In this document: piece after piece, positions 25,598 to 37,719 of the stretch
Layout: each line of letters opens with the position of its first letter
Numbering within the stretch: the first letter of the stretch is position 1
NCBI GenBank assembly: GCA_019931185.1
Contig: JAINDK010000023.1
Span: 62,001-126,000 of the forward strand
DNA: 64,000 bases
From: Bryobacter sp. CoA8 C33
GTDB lineage: Bacteria; Acidobacteriota; Terriglobia; Bryobacterales; Bryobacteraceae
Direction of reading: 5' to 3'
Made by a program: the position numbers and the translations under genes
The notes under the pieces: generated by a model
What the model saw: the letters and a program-made list of their open reading frames with translations, nothing else
The model's database searches: none
What the model was told of the DNA's origin: nothing

Positions 25598-27343
25598 TTA
25601 GGGATTGAATTGAGCGGGGTAACGCACTACGGTGTAGTTGCGCAGGAAAACCGTATCGGAGCTGGCGGAGTTGAGCCGAGCCCGAAAGGAGATCGTGGCG
25701 GCAGCCGTTGGCGTGATGGTCACATTGCCGGACAGGCCCGAGAAAGCGCTCCCGGGGACTGAACCTGCGGTTCCGAAGCTGTAAGTGCCGAAGGAGGCGC
25801 CGGTGGGGAAATAGCCGCCGGAGGCCTTGACGAAAGCGAGGGAATCCGTGTTGGCGAAGCTCCGGTTGAAGACGGAGGTCGAGCCGATGAAGACCTCAAC
25901 CGTGAAGCCGCTGGCGGAGCCGGAGTGCTCGAAATTCAAACTGATTTCGATGCGGTCACCGGAGTCGAAGAACTCAGCGGGGATACCGCAGGAGCCGATT
26001 TGGACATTCGTGGTGGAACTGGTTGAGCCGCCACCCACGCTACAGAGCACCATGGGAAGAGAATGAATTTGGTTGGCTTCAAAGGTTTTGCGGGCGCGTT
26101 GGGGCCGGTTGTACCAAAAGTCACCGGTGACAGGGTTGGAGGGGTCGGAGCTGGTGGCGGAACCGGGGTCATTGTAGGCGGCTGTGGTGGATGTACTGGC
26201 GGCAACGAAACGGCTCGCGAGGATCGTTCCCGTACTGCCCACGCTGGCGAGAATGGTCGATCCGTTCGAGGCGAGCCATCGGGTAAGGTCGGTTGAGCCT
26301 TGTCCCGTGCCGGCCCGAAGGGTGAGATTGGCGGAAGGCAAAGTTGTTCCAAGGCCGAGGCGCCGGTTTGTGGCATCCCAGAAGAAACTTGCCAGGTCTT
26401 CCGCCAGAAGCCCGCTTGTGTTGATGAAGGGGACAGAACCGGCGGAGAAACCGGTAAACAGACAAGTGTTCCAGACAGCATCCTGACCGTTGGAAACAAG
26501 GCAGCGATTGGTCTGGCCGAGAGGCAGCCTCATCCATCGGGGGGTCGAGCCCTGACCAGAAATCAGGTCGCCGCGCTGAACGGTTTCGGGCACGGTATCG
26601 GAATGCAAGCTGCTGAGAAGGTTGTGAGGAGCAGTACCAAAAACACCAGTCCGATAAGTGGCGCGGAGGACATCCCCAATTTGCGGTTGGGCGCCCGTGA
26701 CGAAGGTGATCGTGTTACTCGAGATTGTATAGTCGACAGATGGACTGAGGCGGAGGCCATTGCGAAACAGTTCCAGGCTGTTGCCTGGCTCAGGACTCGC
26801 GGCGAGCGTGAAAACGAGATTGGAGCCATTGATGAGGCCCACTGGAGTTTCCAGATCGACAAAAGCACCGGTGCCATTCTCGCCAATCAGGCCACCGCCG
26901 GAATTACCACCACCAGCTGTTGGAGCTGAGACGAAGCCGCCCGGCAAGAGAACCGCGCGTATGTCAGCCAATTTCAGAACCGACGAACTGGGAGGGACAG
27001 CCCAGATTTCCGAAAAAAGAACACGACCGCCACTGGAAAACTTAACGGAGTAATAGGTTGTATTGCTGTTGGTCGTAGGCGCGAGCTGGGCTTGAAGGAT
27101 GCCGTCGGTAATTCTAACGACCTTGCTGTTTTGGCCAATAATGGCGCCGTTGTTTGTAGAAAAGCTGCGCCAATCGATTATGGCGAGACCATTGAAGCGC
27201 TTACCGTCGGCCAAGTAGACGACATCCTGAATGCGCGTGAGCACGGGTTGGGCCTGGAGTGCCTGGGAGGCGGCCAAGCTGAAAAAGACAACAAGAGGTA
27301 GAGCGCGCACGAAGTGCCGCGTCAAGAATTGGAACATAACCAT
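25598..27343 (-). CDS. Secreted protein with phage tail-fibre-like repeats
   Basis: A 581-aa protein with a signal peptide (residues about 1-32, ending SQALQAQ). I do not recognise a named family. The middle has tail-fibre-like pieces: LELFRNGLRLSPSVDYTISS, FWDATNRRLGLGTTLPSANL and GDFWYN, patterns common in phage tail fibres and spikes and in trimeric surface proteins. The C-terminal 130 residues look like a beta-rich receptor-binding or jelly-roll domain. There is no S74 chaperone peptidase motif. Ser, Thr, Gly and Asn dominate. The start at 27343 is preceded by GAGGAAGAAAGG. It lies between two TonB-dependent receptors, convergent with the first, so a cell-surface role is likely. It is more likely an adhesin-like exported protein than a prophage gene, because no phage genes adjoin it. 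Confidence 0.65.
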   Translation of the reverse strand: MVMFQFLTRHFVRALPLVVFFSLAASQALQAQPVLTRIQDVVYLADGKRFNGLAIIDWRSFSTNNGAIIGQNSKVVRITDGILQAQLAPTTNSNTTYYSVKFSSGGRVLFSEIWAVPPSSSVLKLADIRAVLLPGGFVSAPTAGGGNSGGGLIGENGTGAFVDLETPVGLINGSNLVFTLAASPEPGNSLELFRNGLRLSPSVDYTISSNTITFVTGAQPQIGDVLRATYRTGVFGTAPHNLLSSLHSDTVPETVQRGDLISGQGSTPRWMRLPLGQTNRCLVSNGQDAVWNTCLFTGFSAGSVPFINTSGLLAEDLASFFWDATNRRLGLGTTLPSANLTLRAGTGQGSTDLTRWLASNGSTILASVGSTGTILASRFVAASTSTTAAYNDPGSATSSDPSNPVTGDFWYNRPQRARKTFEANQIHSLPMVLCSVGGGSTSSTTNVQIGSCGIPAEFFDSGDRIEISLNFEHSGSASGFTVEVFIGSTSVFNRSFANTDSLAFVKASGGYFPTGASFGTYSFGTAGSVPGSAFSGLSGNVTITPTAAATISFRARLNSASSDTVFLRNYTVVRYPAQFNP

Positions 27344-27558
27344 AAACCTTTCTTCCTCGTGGCGGTGATGTGGCAGAGGCACTCCGGAACAGTCGGGAAG
27401 GGATTCCGGAGGCATCATCAAACGCCATTACTCGGAGATGATGTTAGGCATATGAGCCCTGCCGACTGGGTTGGAGGAAAGGCAAGCGATGAGAATAAAG
27501 CTCTGAAAGAAAATGACTTATTAGCAGGAAAAAAGATATCAAAAAGACGTGAATGATA

Positions 27559-30129
27559 TCAGAAGTCAAGGCTGATGGTAATTCGGAAGCTACGGCCGTC
27601 GTTGAGAGTATTTGTGATTTTCCCGAAGGCGGGGTTGGATAGATCGGCGATCGGCTCGGCGAATTGGGGGGTGTTGGACAAGTTCAGGGATTCGGCGCGG
27701 AAGCTAAGAGAACGGTCTTGGCGCAGATTGAATCGCCGCTCCAGGGCAGCATTCCAGTTACGGAGAGGGGCGCGGCGAAACACATTCGAGCCGAGATTGC
27801 CCCTACTGTCCTCGACGGTGAGATAGCGGAAGGCGGAAATAGGGAGCATCTGTCGGGAGGAGTCGGGATGATTGATGGAGCGGCCGAGGATGGAGGGATC
27901 GAGCAGAACGGGCCGGTCACCGGAAACACCATCGACATTGCCGTAGCCTGGGGCATCGGAGCCAGTGATGACGGTGAAGGGGGTGCCGGAGCGGCCCACG
28001 AGTACGCTTGATAGGCGCCAGGAGCGGAGCCAGCGATGACGGGAAGAAATCTGGTAGGTGAGATTAGCGGTGGCGGCGTGGGATTGGTGGAAAGCACTGG
28101 GAGCGCGAAGGTCACCCACCACATCATCCAGGGTCTGGGAGTGACCCTGGCTGGCATCATCGCCGGCGGCGATGCTGAGAAAAGAGGCGCCCGTATCGAT
28201 CGCTTTAGAGAACCAGTAGGCGCCACTGAGAGTCCAACCGCGGGTGGTAGGCAAGGTGTACTGGACTTTGCCCGCATCGTAGTAGGCGCGAGATAGGTTA
28301 TCGACGGCGCGGTAGTCAAAATAGCGATTATCGGGGCGGCGATCATTGATGGTTGCTGTGTTGACAGCAATGCCGGGAATGCGTTGGGCGCGGTTGGCGT
28401 ACTGCATGTAGAGCAGCTTCCAGGTTCGGCTGCCGATGTAGGCGAATTCGAGGCGGCCCAGATTCGCCGCCAGGGGACTCTGCCAATGGAGGGTGAATTG
28501 ATGAGAGTAAGGAGTGGCGAGATGGCGGGGATAAGAAAAGACAATGGCGCGGCCATTCGGCTCCAATACGATACCGCGCAAGAGATCGAGCAGAGGAGGC
28601 GCCTGATTTTCGATTTTCTGAAAAGCGGGGGGATTCCAGCGCAATTGAGAGAGCGTGGCGGGAGGAATGTCGCCGAACTGGGTGGAGTAAGATGACCGCA
28701 AAACACCGGTACGGCGCGGCAGACGCCAAGCGAATCCGAAATTGGGAGCCAGGTTATTGCAGTCGCAAGCAAAAGGAATATCAGTGAGGGAGTTGACCTC
28801 ATTGAGGCTCATTTGCGGCTGGTAGCGGAGGCCGAAGGCGAGATCGAAGGCGGGGTGCAGGCGCCAATTGTCCTGGAAGAAGACAGAGGGCTCGTTGCGG
28901 CGGAAGCCGCGGGTGATTCCGCCGAGGCCGAAGGAGTAACGGTTGACGATACCAAGCCGGAAATTCGTGATGGCGTCGCGACCGAAGTCATTGCGGAAAT
29001 AAATGTTGCCCCGGTTGGAGGAGACCTCCGCACCGTTGTACTGCAGGCGGGTAAATTCAAAGCCGGCCGAAAAAGTATGACGGTCGAGGCGGTGCTGAAC
29101 GCGGAGGGCTTGGCGAAAGCGGTTGAAGACACGGTCGATGGGAATGGAGGAGCCGGGGCCGAGCTTGTCGAAGGCGGTGCCGATTTGCACCTGCGGACCA
29201 ACAGCATTTGGCTCTGGAACGAGGAGTGTGGTGTTGCGGACGAAGCTGGAGGTGAAATCGAGATTGGCGCGGGCGCTGGGTGTCCAGGTCCAAGTGAGCC
29301 GGGCGTCGTGGGACCTTGTGGTGGTGTCGGGATTCTGGCCGGCGACAAGTTGGAAGGCATCGACCTGCTGGCTGGTCCAGGATTGGCGCGCGGTGAAGCG
29401 GTGTTTGCCGCGGATGTGCTCAAGCCGAGGCGAGGCTGAGGTGGTATCGAGGCGCTGTGGAGCATTGGTATTGAGGGCGCGGGCTTCGATATCGGGGCGA
29501 TTTGGGACCTGGTTGGGCCAAGCGGCAAGGAAGCGACTGATCACGGCGCAAATGGCAGGGTCGGGGGAAAGGCAGGAGCGCTCGGAGGCGAGCGGAACGA
29601 GGATGTTGCCGTTGACATAGCCGCCACGGATCTCGTCAGAGGCCTCGATAGTGAGAAAAGTTGATTTGTTCAAGGGAGTGAGGAGGCGGAATCCCGCGTG
29701 ATTTTCGCGGGCAGGGAGGACAGAGCCGACCTGGAAGAAGCTGCGCGAGGAGAGCAGGGAATTGGAGTGAGTCCAGTACAAGCCGCCATGCAGGTTTTTT
29801 CCCGGGCGGGACGGAGCGAGGTGGGGAGGGTTGGAGGGGCTGACGCCGAATTCCGCGCCGAAGAATCGGCTGGCGGCGTGGAACTCGGTGATCGCCGTTG
29901 CCGTCATGCCGAAGCGGATGCCGGATTCTTTTTGTGCGTTATTGTCGATAGCGGTGATGAAGATGTTTTCGTTGCGGCGCGACTCGCCGCTTTGGGTGTT
30001 GACACGCCCGAGTAGGTTAACAGGGGCGGACTCAGCGGCTGGTTTGGGCTCAGCCGGCTTGGGTGTGGGGGCGGGCTGTTGAGCCTCGGCTAGGACCCAA
30101 GGCGCAAGAACGAGGAGAAAGACCTTCAC
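27559..30129 (-). CDS. TonB-dependent receptor-type outer membrane protein without CarboxypepD domain
   Basis: An 856-aa outer-membrane protein with a short signal peptide (VFLLVLAPWVLAEAQ), then a Pro/Ala/Lys-rich spacer and a plug-like segment (RRNENIFITAIDNNAQKESGIR, broken here for brevity into NENIFITAIDNN). It continues into a long barrel with aromatic girdles (SVFFQDNWRLHPAFDLAFGLRY is typical Oar-like barrel sequence) and ends in the barrel signal RITISLDF. Unlike the receptor at 22408, there is no carboxypeptidase-regulatory-like domain and the plug appears reduced. The start is GTG at 30129, with CAGGAG unusually far upstream. It lies 54 bases after the spermidine-synthase fusion on the same strand, and may be in one unit with it. 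Confidence 0.8.
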   Translation of the reverse strand: MKVFLLVLAPWVLAEAQQPAPTPKPAEPKPAAESAPVNLLGRVNTQSGESRRNENIFITAIDNNAQKESGIRFGMTATAITEFHAASRFFGAEFGVSPSNPPHLAPSRPGKNLHGGLYWTHSNSLLSSRSFFQVGSVLPARENHAGFRLLTPLNKSTFLTIEASDEIRGGYVNGNILVPLASERSCLSPDPAICAVISRFLAAWPNQVPNRPDIEARALNTNAPQRLDTTSASPRLEHIRGKHRFTARQSWTSQQVDAFQLVAGQNPDTTTRSHDARLTWTWTPSARANLDFTSSFVRNTTLLVPEPNAVGPQVQIGTAFDKLGPGSSIPIDRVFNRFRQALRVQHRLDRHTFSAGFEFTRLQYNGAEVSSNRGNIYFRNDFGRDAITNFRLGIVNRYSFGLGGITRGFRRNEPSVFFQDNWRLHPAFDLAFGLRYQPQMSLNEVNSLTDIPFACDCNNLAPNFGFAWRLPRRTGVLRSSYSTQFGDIPPATLSQLRWNPPAFQKIENQAPPLLDLLRGIVLEPNGRAIVFSYPRHLATPYSHQFTLHWQSPLAANLGRLEFAYIGSRTWKLLYMQYANRAQRIPGIAVNTATINDRRPDNRYFDYRAVDNLSRAYYDAGKVQYTLPTTRGWTLSGAYWFSKAIDTGASFLSIAAGDDASQGHSQTLDDVVGDLRAPSAFHQSHAATANLTYQISSRHRWLRSWRLSSVLVGRSGTPFTVITGSDAPGYGNVDGVSGDRPVLLDPSILGRSINHPDSSRQMLPISAFRYLTVEDSRGNLGSNVFRRAPLRNWNAALERRFNLRQDRSLSFRAESLNLSNTPQFAEPIADLSNPAFGKITNTLNDGRSFRITISLDF

Positions 30130-30183
30130 TGGATTGCAGTACCGTTAATCTCCTGACGATATCGCAAACGGTTGGCTGAGCGG

Positions 30184-32214
30184 TCAGTCACGCTTCCAAA
30201 TCTGAAAGAGATTGGAGTAGTCATCGGTCCAGGCGCGAAGTTCCGGACGGGGGGGGGCGGGCGCACCGGCGGATGAGACCAATGGAAGAGTGGAAATAGC
30301 TGTGCCGGGGCGGTAGACGAGGACCCAATCGGAGGAAAAGACCTGAGCATCATCAATTTCTTCGTTATCGACCATGAGGGTGGAAAGCCCGAGGCTGGTG
30401 GCGATGCGTTCGACGACCGGCCCGAGGCGCAGGTGTTTGTTGGAGATGTGGACGGCGAGAACGCCATGGGGGGCCGACAGATGGCGAAAGTAAAGCTGGA
30501 AGGCTTCGCGCGTCAGCAGGTGGACGGGGATGGAATCGCCTGAGAACGCATCGACGGCGAGCACGTCAAAATTTTGGATGGGATCGCGTTCAAGCGAAAG
30601 ACGGGCATCGCCCAGGACGACGTCACAGGTGCCGCGACAACCCTTGAGGAAGCGGAACTCCGAGCGGGCGATGTCGAGCACCAGCGGATTGATTTCATAA
30701 ATGCGGTAGTAATCTCCTTTGCGGGCATAGGAAGTGAGCGTGCCGGTACCGAGTCCAATCAAGCCGACGCGATGGCCCATGTGCCAAGTGTTGGCGATGG
30801 CGAGACCGACGCCGGAGGTGGGACCGTAGTAGGTGGTGGGGAGCAGATAACGATCATCGCTGAGAAATTGCAGGCCATGATTGATGGTGCCGTGGATCAG
30901 AGTTCGGGTCCAAGTCTCCCGGTCGGCCCCTTCGGTGGAATCCTGAACGCGGAGAGAACCGTAATAATTGCGAACGATGACGCGGCAGTGCTCCGTCGTG
31001 GCACGAATCTCGACAACGGCAAGAACGACAGCGCCGACGGAAGCGGCTGTCCAGAGAACATCACTGGCCCAATGGGCGCGGTAAAGCAGCATGAGGGCGG
31101 CGAAGCTGAATAGAGCCAGGGCGATGTAGAGTTCAAAATAGCCGGTGAGGGCGATTGGGGCGAGGATGGAGATGAGAAAGCCGCCGATGGCGCCGCCGAC
31201 CGACATCATCAGGAAAAAACTGGTGAGATAGCCTGGATGCGGTTTGCGGCGGGCCAGTTCCCCATGGCAGAAAGTACAAAAGACGAGGAGAGAAACAGCG
31301 GCGGCGCCAAGTTGATAGTGGAGCTTGGTATCGGAATCCGATTTGTAGATACCAAAGAGCAAGGCGGCAAGCAGGATCGGTGTGACGATGCGGAAGAGCA
31401 GGGGACGATAGAACCGGTCGGAATCAAAGACCAGGATGAAGCTGAGCAGGTACATGGAGAGGGGGATGACCCAAAGAAAAGGAATCGATGCGACATTCTG
31501 GACCAGGTGATTGGTGAAGGCGAGGAAGAGCATCGAGGGGAGAGCGGCGAGAGTAATCCAAGTCAGGTAGTCTTTAGCCGTTGGTGGTGCAGGGACACCA
31601 AGGTAGGGAAGGCTATTGGGTTGGGTGGGGGCATCTGAACGAGTCGCCTGCCAGGCCGTGTAAACGCAGAAGAGACCGAAGGCGGCAAAGGCGCCATGCC
31701 AGCTATAGGCCTGTAGGCGGGCCGGCAGGAAAGGCTCAATGCCAATTGGGTAGGCGAGCAGGGCGAGCAGACTAGCGAGATTGGAGAGGGCAAACAGGCG
31801 GTAAGGGGGTGCGGATTGGTGCACGCGGGAGTACCAAGCCTGAAGTAGAGGACTAGTGGAGGAGAGCAGGAAGTAAGGCAGGCCGATGCTGACAGTCAAA
31901 ACGGCGAGGATGGGGAGAATGGGCGCGGAGTCCCCCGCGGGCTTGAGCCAATCGGGTGGGAGCGAGGGGGTAAAAAGGACGGCAAGGGCGAGAAGCGTCG
32001 AGTGGAGCAGAAACTGCTGACGGGAGTTCAAGCGACGGATGGTCCAGTGGGCATAGGCGTAGCCGGCGAGCAGGAGGATCTGGAAAAAGAGCATGCAAGT
32101 GTTCCAGACAACGGCGGAACCTCCGAACCAGGGAAGGATGAGTTTGGCGATAAGGGGCTGGACGAGGAAGAGAAGGAAAGCGCTAAGAAATACAGTTGCG
32201 GCGTAAATGGCCAT
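30184..32214 (-). CDS. Fused MFS-like membrane / spermidine synthase-like protein
   Basis: A 676-aa polytopic protein. The N-terminal about 430 residues form a dozen or so hydrophobic segments starting LSAFLLFLVQPLIAKLILPW, a signature of the fused MFS/spermidine synthase family. The C-terminal about 240 residues are a spermidine-synthase-like Rossmann methyltransferase fold with VGLIGLGTGTLTSYA, a dcSAM/SAM-binding YEINPLVLDIA and FDVLAVDAFSGDSIP, where the acidic aspartate sits. The family may make or export polyamines or related aminopropyl compounds, but the activity is not established. Upstream on the same strand is a Cys/Met PLP enzyme 25 bases away; downstream is a receptor. Confidence 0.85.
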   Translation of the reverse strand: MAIYAATVFLSAFLLFLVQPLIAKLILPWFGGSAVVWNTCMLFFQILLLAGYAYAHWTIRRLNSRQQFLLHSTLLALAVLFTPSLPPDWLKPAGDSAPILPILAVLTVSIGLPYFLLSSTSPLLQAWYSRVHQSAPPYRLFALSNLASLLALLAYPIGIEPFLPARLQAYSWHGAFAAFGLFCVYTAWQATRSDAPTQPNSLPYLGVPAPPTAKDYLTWITLAALPSMLFLAFTNHLVQNVASIPFLWVIPLSMYLLSFILVFDSDRFYRPLLFRIVTPILLAALLFGIYKSDSDTKLHYQLGAAAVSLLVFCTFCHGELARRKPHPGYLTSFFLMMSVGGAIGGFLISILAPIALTGYFELYIALALFSFAALMLLYRAHWASDVLWTAASVGAVVLAVVEIRATTEHCRVIVRNYYGSLRVQDSTEGADRETWTRTLIHGTINHGLQFLSDDRYLLPTTYYGPTSGVGLAIANTWHMGHRVGLIGLGTGTLTSYARKGDYYRIYEINPLVLDIARSEFRFLKGCRGTCDVVLGDARLSLERDPIQNFDVLAVDAFSGDSIPVHLLTREAFQLYFRHLSAPHGVLAVHISNKHLRLGPVVERIATSLGLSTLMVDNEEIDDAQVFSSDWVLVYRPGTAISTLPLVSSAGAPAPPRPELRAWTDDYSNLFQIWKRD

Positions 32215-32239
32215 TGTCGCTTATGGTAACCGGAATTTC

Positions 32240-33427
32240 CTAGGGAGCGGCAAGAGCCTGGTCGAGATCGGCGAGAATATCGCTGATGTCTTCAATGCCG
32301 ACTGAGAGACGCACGAGGTTGTCGTGGATTCCGAGCCGGGCGCGTTGGCGTGGTGGGATGTCGCGGTGGGAGGCGATGGCGGGATAGAGCGCCATGGTGT
32401 GGACGTCACCGAGGCTCGTGGCGGGAACGATCATGCGGAGGCGATCGAAGAAAGCGAAGACGGCTTGGCGATCAGCATCGCGAATTTCGAAAGAAACCAT
32501 GGCGCCGAATTGGCCGGCGGGAAGGAGCCGGGCCGTGGTTTCGCGGTCGGGATGATGATCGAGGCCCGGGAAGTATACGGCTTCGACGGCTGGATGTGTG
32601 AGCAGGTGCCGCGCGACGTGGATTGCATTTTGGTTCTGGCGCTCGAAGCGAAGCGGGAAGGTCTTGATGCCGCGCATAGTGAGGTAGCACTCGAAGGGGC
32701 CGAGGATGGGGCCATAGATGCGGGAAAGAGCGCGGACGGGCTCAAAGTGTGCTGAGTCGCAACTGACGATTCCGCCGATGACATCGCCATGGCCGGAGAG
32801 ATATTTCGTGGCGCTGCTGAGGGAAATGTGGGCGCCGAGTTCCAGAGGGCGCACCAGAGCGGGTGTGGCGAAAGTGTTATCAACGATCAGACAGGCGCCG
32901 GCGGCATTGGCCAGTTCCGCGATGCGGTCGATCTGACCAACGCGCAGTAAGGGATTGGAGATGGATTCCATCAGGATGACGCCGGGCTTTTCGTTTTCAA
33001 TCGCCGCGGCAACGGCGTCGAGATTGGTGATGTCGACGAAGCTGGAGGTTGTGCCGAAAGGCTCAAAGACCTGCTCCAGCAGCTTCACCGTTGCGCCGTA
33101 GAGAGCATTGGCTGCAAGGACATGCTTGCGGCGATCGACGAGAGCGGCGGTGATGGCGATCTGCAGTGCGCTCATGCCGGAGGCGGTGGCGAGGCTGCCG
33201 TGGGCGCCTTCGAGATCGGAGACGAGTTCTTCGAGGGCGGCGTTTGAGGGATTGTCGTAGCGGGAGTAAGCGTAGCCCTCGAGTTCCTTGGCAAAGACTT
33301 TGTCGATCGATTCGAGGGAATCGTAAAAGAAACTTGCGGCTGTATGGATCGGGGTCGTAACCGGGATGGGACGGCCCGGGATGCGCTTGCGGTCACCGGA
33401 GTGAACCGCTTTAGAATGAATTTTCAT
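32240..33427 (-). CDS. Cys/Met metabolism PLP enzyme (cystathionine gamma-synthase/gamma-lyase family)
   Basis: A 395-aa fold-type I PLP enzyme of the MetB/MetC/MetZ/methionine-gamma-lyase group. The PLP lysine is in SLSSATKYLSGHGD (about K208); YSRYDNPSN and VDNTFATP are the substrate-phosphate and PLP-ring motifs. It catalyses alpha,gamma (or beta) elimination or replacement on sulfur amino acids. I chose the ATG at 33427 (MKIHSKAVHSGD); the longer open frame upstream overlaps a divergent gene and lacks homology. The precise reaction (synthase, lyase or O-acetylhomoserine sulfhydrylase) is unsettled. Divergent starts lie 26 bases apart. Confidence 0.85.
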   Translation of the reverse strand: MKIHSKAVHSGDRKRIPGRPIPVTTPIHTAASFFYDSLESIDKVFAKELEGYAYSRYDNPSNAALEELVSDLEGAHGSLATASGMSALQIAITAALVDRRKHVLAANALYGATVKLLEQVFEPFGTTSSFVDITNLDAVAAAIENEKPGVILMESISNPLLRVGQIDRIAELANAAGACLIVDNTFATPALVRPLELGAHISLSSATKYLSGHGDVIGGIVSCDSAHFEPVRALSRIYGPILGPFECYLTMRGIKTFPLRFERQNQNAIHVARHLLTHPAVEAVYFPGLDHHPDRETTARLLPAGQFGAMVSFEIRDADRQAVFAFFDRLRMIVPATSLGDVHTMALYPAIASHRDIPPRQRARLGIHDNLVRLSVGIEDISDILADLDQALAAP

Positions 33428-33453
33428 TGATTCTGCTCGCGAAGGGAGTAAAT

Positions 33454-33738
33454 GTGCGCGGACTACTGGACTGGCGGGCGCCGATCTGGGCCCAGGCGAT
33501 CGTGTCGACGCTATCGCTGCTGGTAGCGGTGATGCGGGTAATGGGTTCGTTTCGGCGGAGGGGCCTGGCCGACATTTCTTTGTTGCTCGTATCCGGGGCG
33601 TTGTTGATCGCAGTTGCGTACAGCGGACTGCGGGCGATGCGCACGGGCCGCAGCGACTGGGGCTGGGGAGCGGTGATGGGATATGGCGTATTTGGGGCGG
33701 TGCTGCTGGGCATGGGGCTGTTGCTGGCAAGCCGTTAG
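33454..33738 (+). CDS. Small membrane protein, unknown function
   Basis: A 94-aa protein with three hydrophobic segments: about residues 10-28 (IWAQAIVSTLSLLVAVMRV), 39-57 and 70-90, with basic loops between them (RRRG). The start is the GTG at 33454, preceded by GAAGGGAG with good spacing; an upstream in-frame TTG lacks this. No family recognised. It is convergent with cysS, whose stop is two bases away, and divergent from the PLP enzyme. Confidence 0.6.
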   Translation: MRGLLDWRAPIWAQAIVSTLSLLVAVMRVMGSFRRRGLADISLLLVSGALLIAVAYSGLRAMRTGRSDWGWGAVMGYGVFGAVLLGMGLLLASR

Positions 33739-33739
33739 G

Positions 33740-35140
33740 CTATTTGCGTTTCCAGCGAACTCCGTCCTTGGTGTCTTCAAGGATAATGCCAGCCTCGAGC
33801 AATTGGTTACGAATATCGTCGGCCCGCGAGAATTGTTTGGCTTTTTTCGCGGCCGTGCGCTCGGCGATGAGAGCTTCGATGGAGGAGTCGTCGAGGAGGC
33901 CAGCGGTCATAGTTGGTTCGAGGACGGCGAAGACCTGATCAAAGCGGGCCAGCAACTGAAGCGCTTCGGCTCGGTTGCCAGCAACGAATACGCCCTGGTC
34001 GAGCAAGGTGTTGGTTTCGCGCACGTACTCGAAAACCGCAGCCAGAGCTTCGGCGGTATTGAGGTCATCGTCCATGGCGGCTTCGAATTTATGGAGTGCG
34101 AAGCGGCTCAGTTCGCTGATGGACTCGTTGAGGCCATCGCTGAGCCGGCCGGATTGAAGGCGCAATTTGTAGTTGCGGAGGCGCTCGATCGAGCTTTGCG
34201 CCCCTTTGAGGGAGTCGAGCGTGAAGTTGAGTTTCTTGCGGTAGGGCACGCTCATGAGAACGAAGCGGAGGGCCTCGGGGCTGTAACCCATGTCGATCAG
34301 TTCGCGCAGCGTATAGATGTTGCCGAGACTCTTCGACATTTTTTGCATGTCGACATGGAGGTGTTCGCAGTGCAGCCAGAAGCGGGCGAACGGCTTGCCC
34401 GTGGCGGCTTCGGATTGGGCGATTTCGTTTTCGTGGTGGGGGAAGGCGAGATCGACGCCGCCGGTGTGGATATCGAGAGTGTCGCCGAGATACTTCATGG
34501 CCATCGCGGAGCACTCGATATGCCAGCCGGGGCGGCCGGCGCCAAAGGGAGCGTCCCAGCACGGTTCGGCGCCCTTTCTTTGTTTCCACAGTACGAAATC
34601 GCGGGCATCGTCCTTGTCGTACTCGTCGTTGTCGACGCGGGCCCCGGCCTGGATGCCGCTAAAGTCATGATGGGAGAGCTTGCCGTAGGAGGGAAATTTG
34701 CTGATGCGATAATAGACGCTGCCGTCGGACTCGTAGGTAAATCCCTTTTGCGCAAGCGTGGAAATCAGATCCACCATTTCCTGGATATGCTCGGTGGCGC
34801 GGACGATGCGTTCGGGTTTCTCGAGTCGCATGGTGGCCATGTCCTCAAGAAAAAACTGTTCGTATTTGCGGGTGTACTGCTCCATGGGTACGCCCAACTC
34901 CATCGATTTACGGATGATCTTGTCCTCGACATCGGTGATGTTCATGACATGCTCGAGGAGGAAGCCGCGGTAGCGCAGCCAGCGGCGTAGAGTGTCGTTG
35001 AAGGTAAAGGTGCGGAGGTTGCCGATGTGGGCGTAATTGTAGACGGTGGGCCCGCAGGAATACATGCGGACCGTGTTGCCGTTGGCGGGAGAAAAAGGTT
35101 CGACCTTGAGGGTCAGTGTGTTGTAGAGGCGGAGGCCCAT
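33740..35140 (-). CDS. cysS: Cysteinyl-tRNA synthetase
   Basis: A 466-aa class I aminoacyl-tRNA synthetase that charges tRNA(Cys). The HIGH-type motif is in VYNYAHIGNLRTF (AHIGN), preceded by the zinc/substrate motif CGPTVYN. The KMSKS motif is in MQKMSKSLGN. GWHIECSAM and HHENEIAQSE, which supply further zinc ligands, are present. The start is the ATG at 35140 (MGLRLYNTLTLKVEPF), matching family N-termini; the frame upstream is not conserved. The C-terminus includes the tRNA-binding alpha-helical domain (SRADDIRNQLLEAGIILEDT). Confidence 0.95.
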   Translation of the reverse strand: MGLRLYNTLTLKVEPFSPANGNTVRMYSCGPTVYNYAHIGNLRTFTFNDTLRRWLRYRGFLLEHVMNITDVEDKIIRKSMELGVPMEQYTRKYEQFFLEDMATMRLEKPERIVRATEHIQEMVDLISTLAQKGFTYESDGSVYYRISKFPSYGKLSHHDFSGIQAGARVDNDEYDKDDARDFVLWKQRKGAEPCWDAPFGAGRPGWHIECSAMAMKYLGDTLDIHTGGVDLAFPHHENEIAQSEAATGKPFARFWLHCEHLHVDMQKMSKSLGNIYTLRELIDMGYSPEALRFVLMSVPYRKKLNFTLDSLKGAQSSIERLRNYKLRLQSGRLSDGLNESISELSRFALHKFEAAMDDDLNTAEALAAVFEYVRETNTLLDQGVFVAGNRAEALQLLARFDQVFAVLEPTMTAGLLDDSSIEALIAERTAAKKAKQFSRADDIRNQLLEAGIILEDTKDGVRWKRK

Positions 35141-35157
35141 GAGCGGGAATGAAACTT

Positions 35158-37676
<2,519 letters not shown>

Positions 37677-37719
37677 GAAAAGACTGTAGAATCTTTAGGA
37701 AGATCCCGGAACCAACAAC

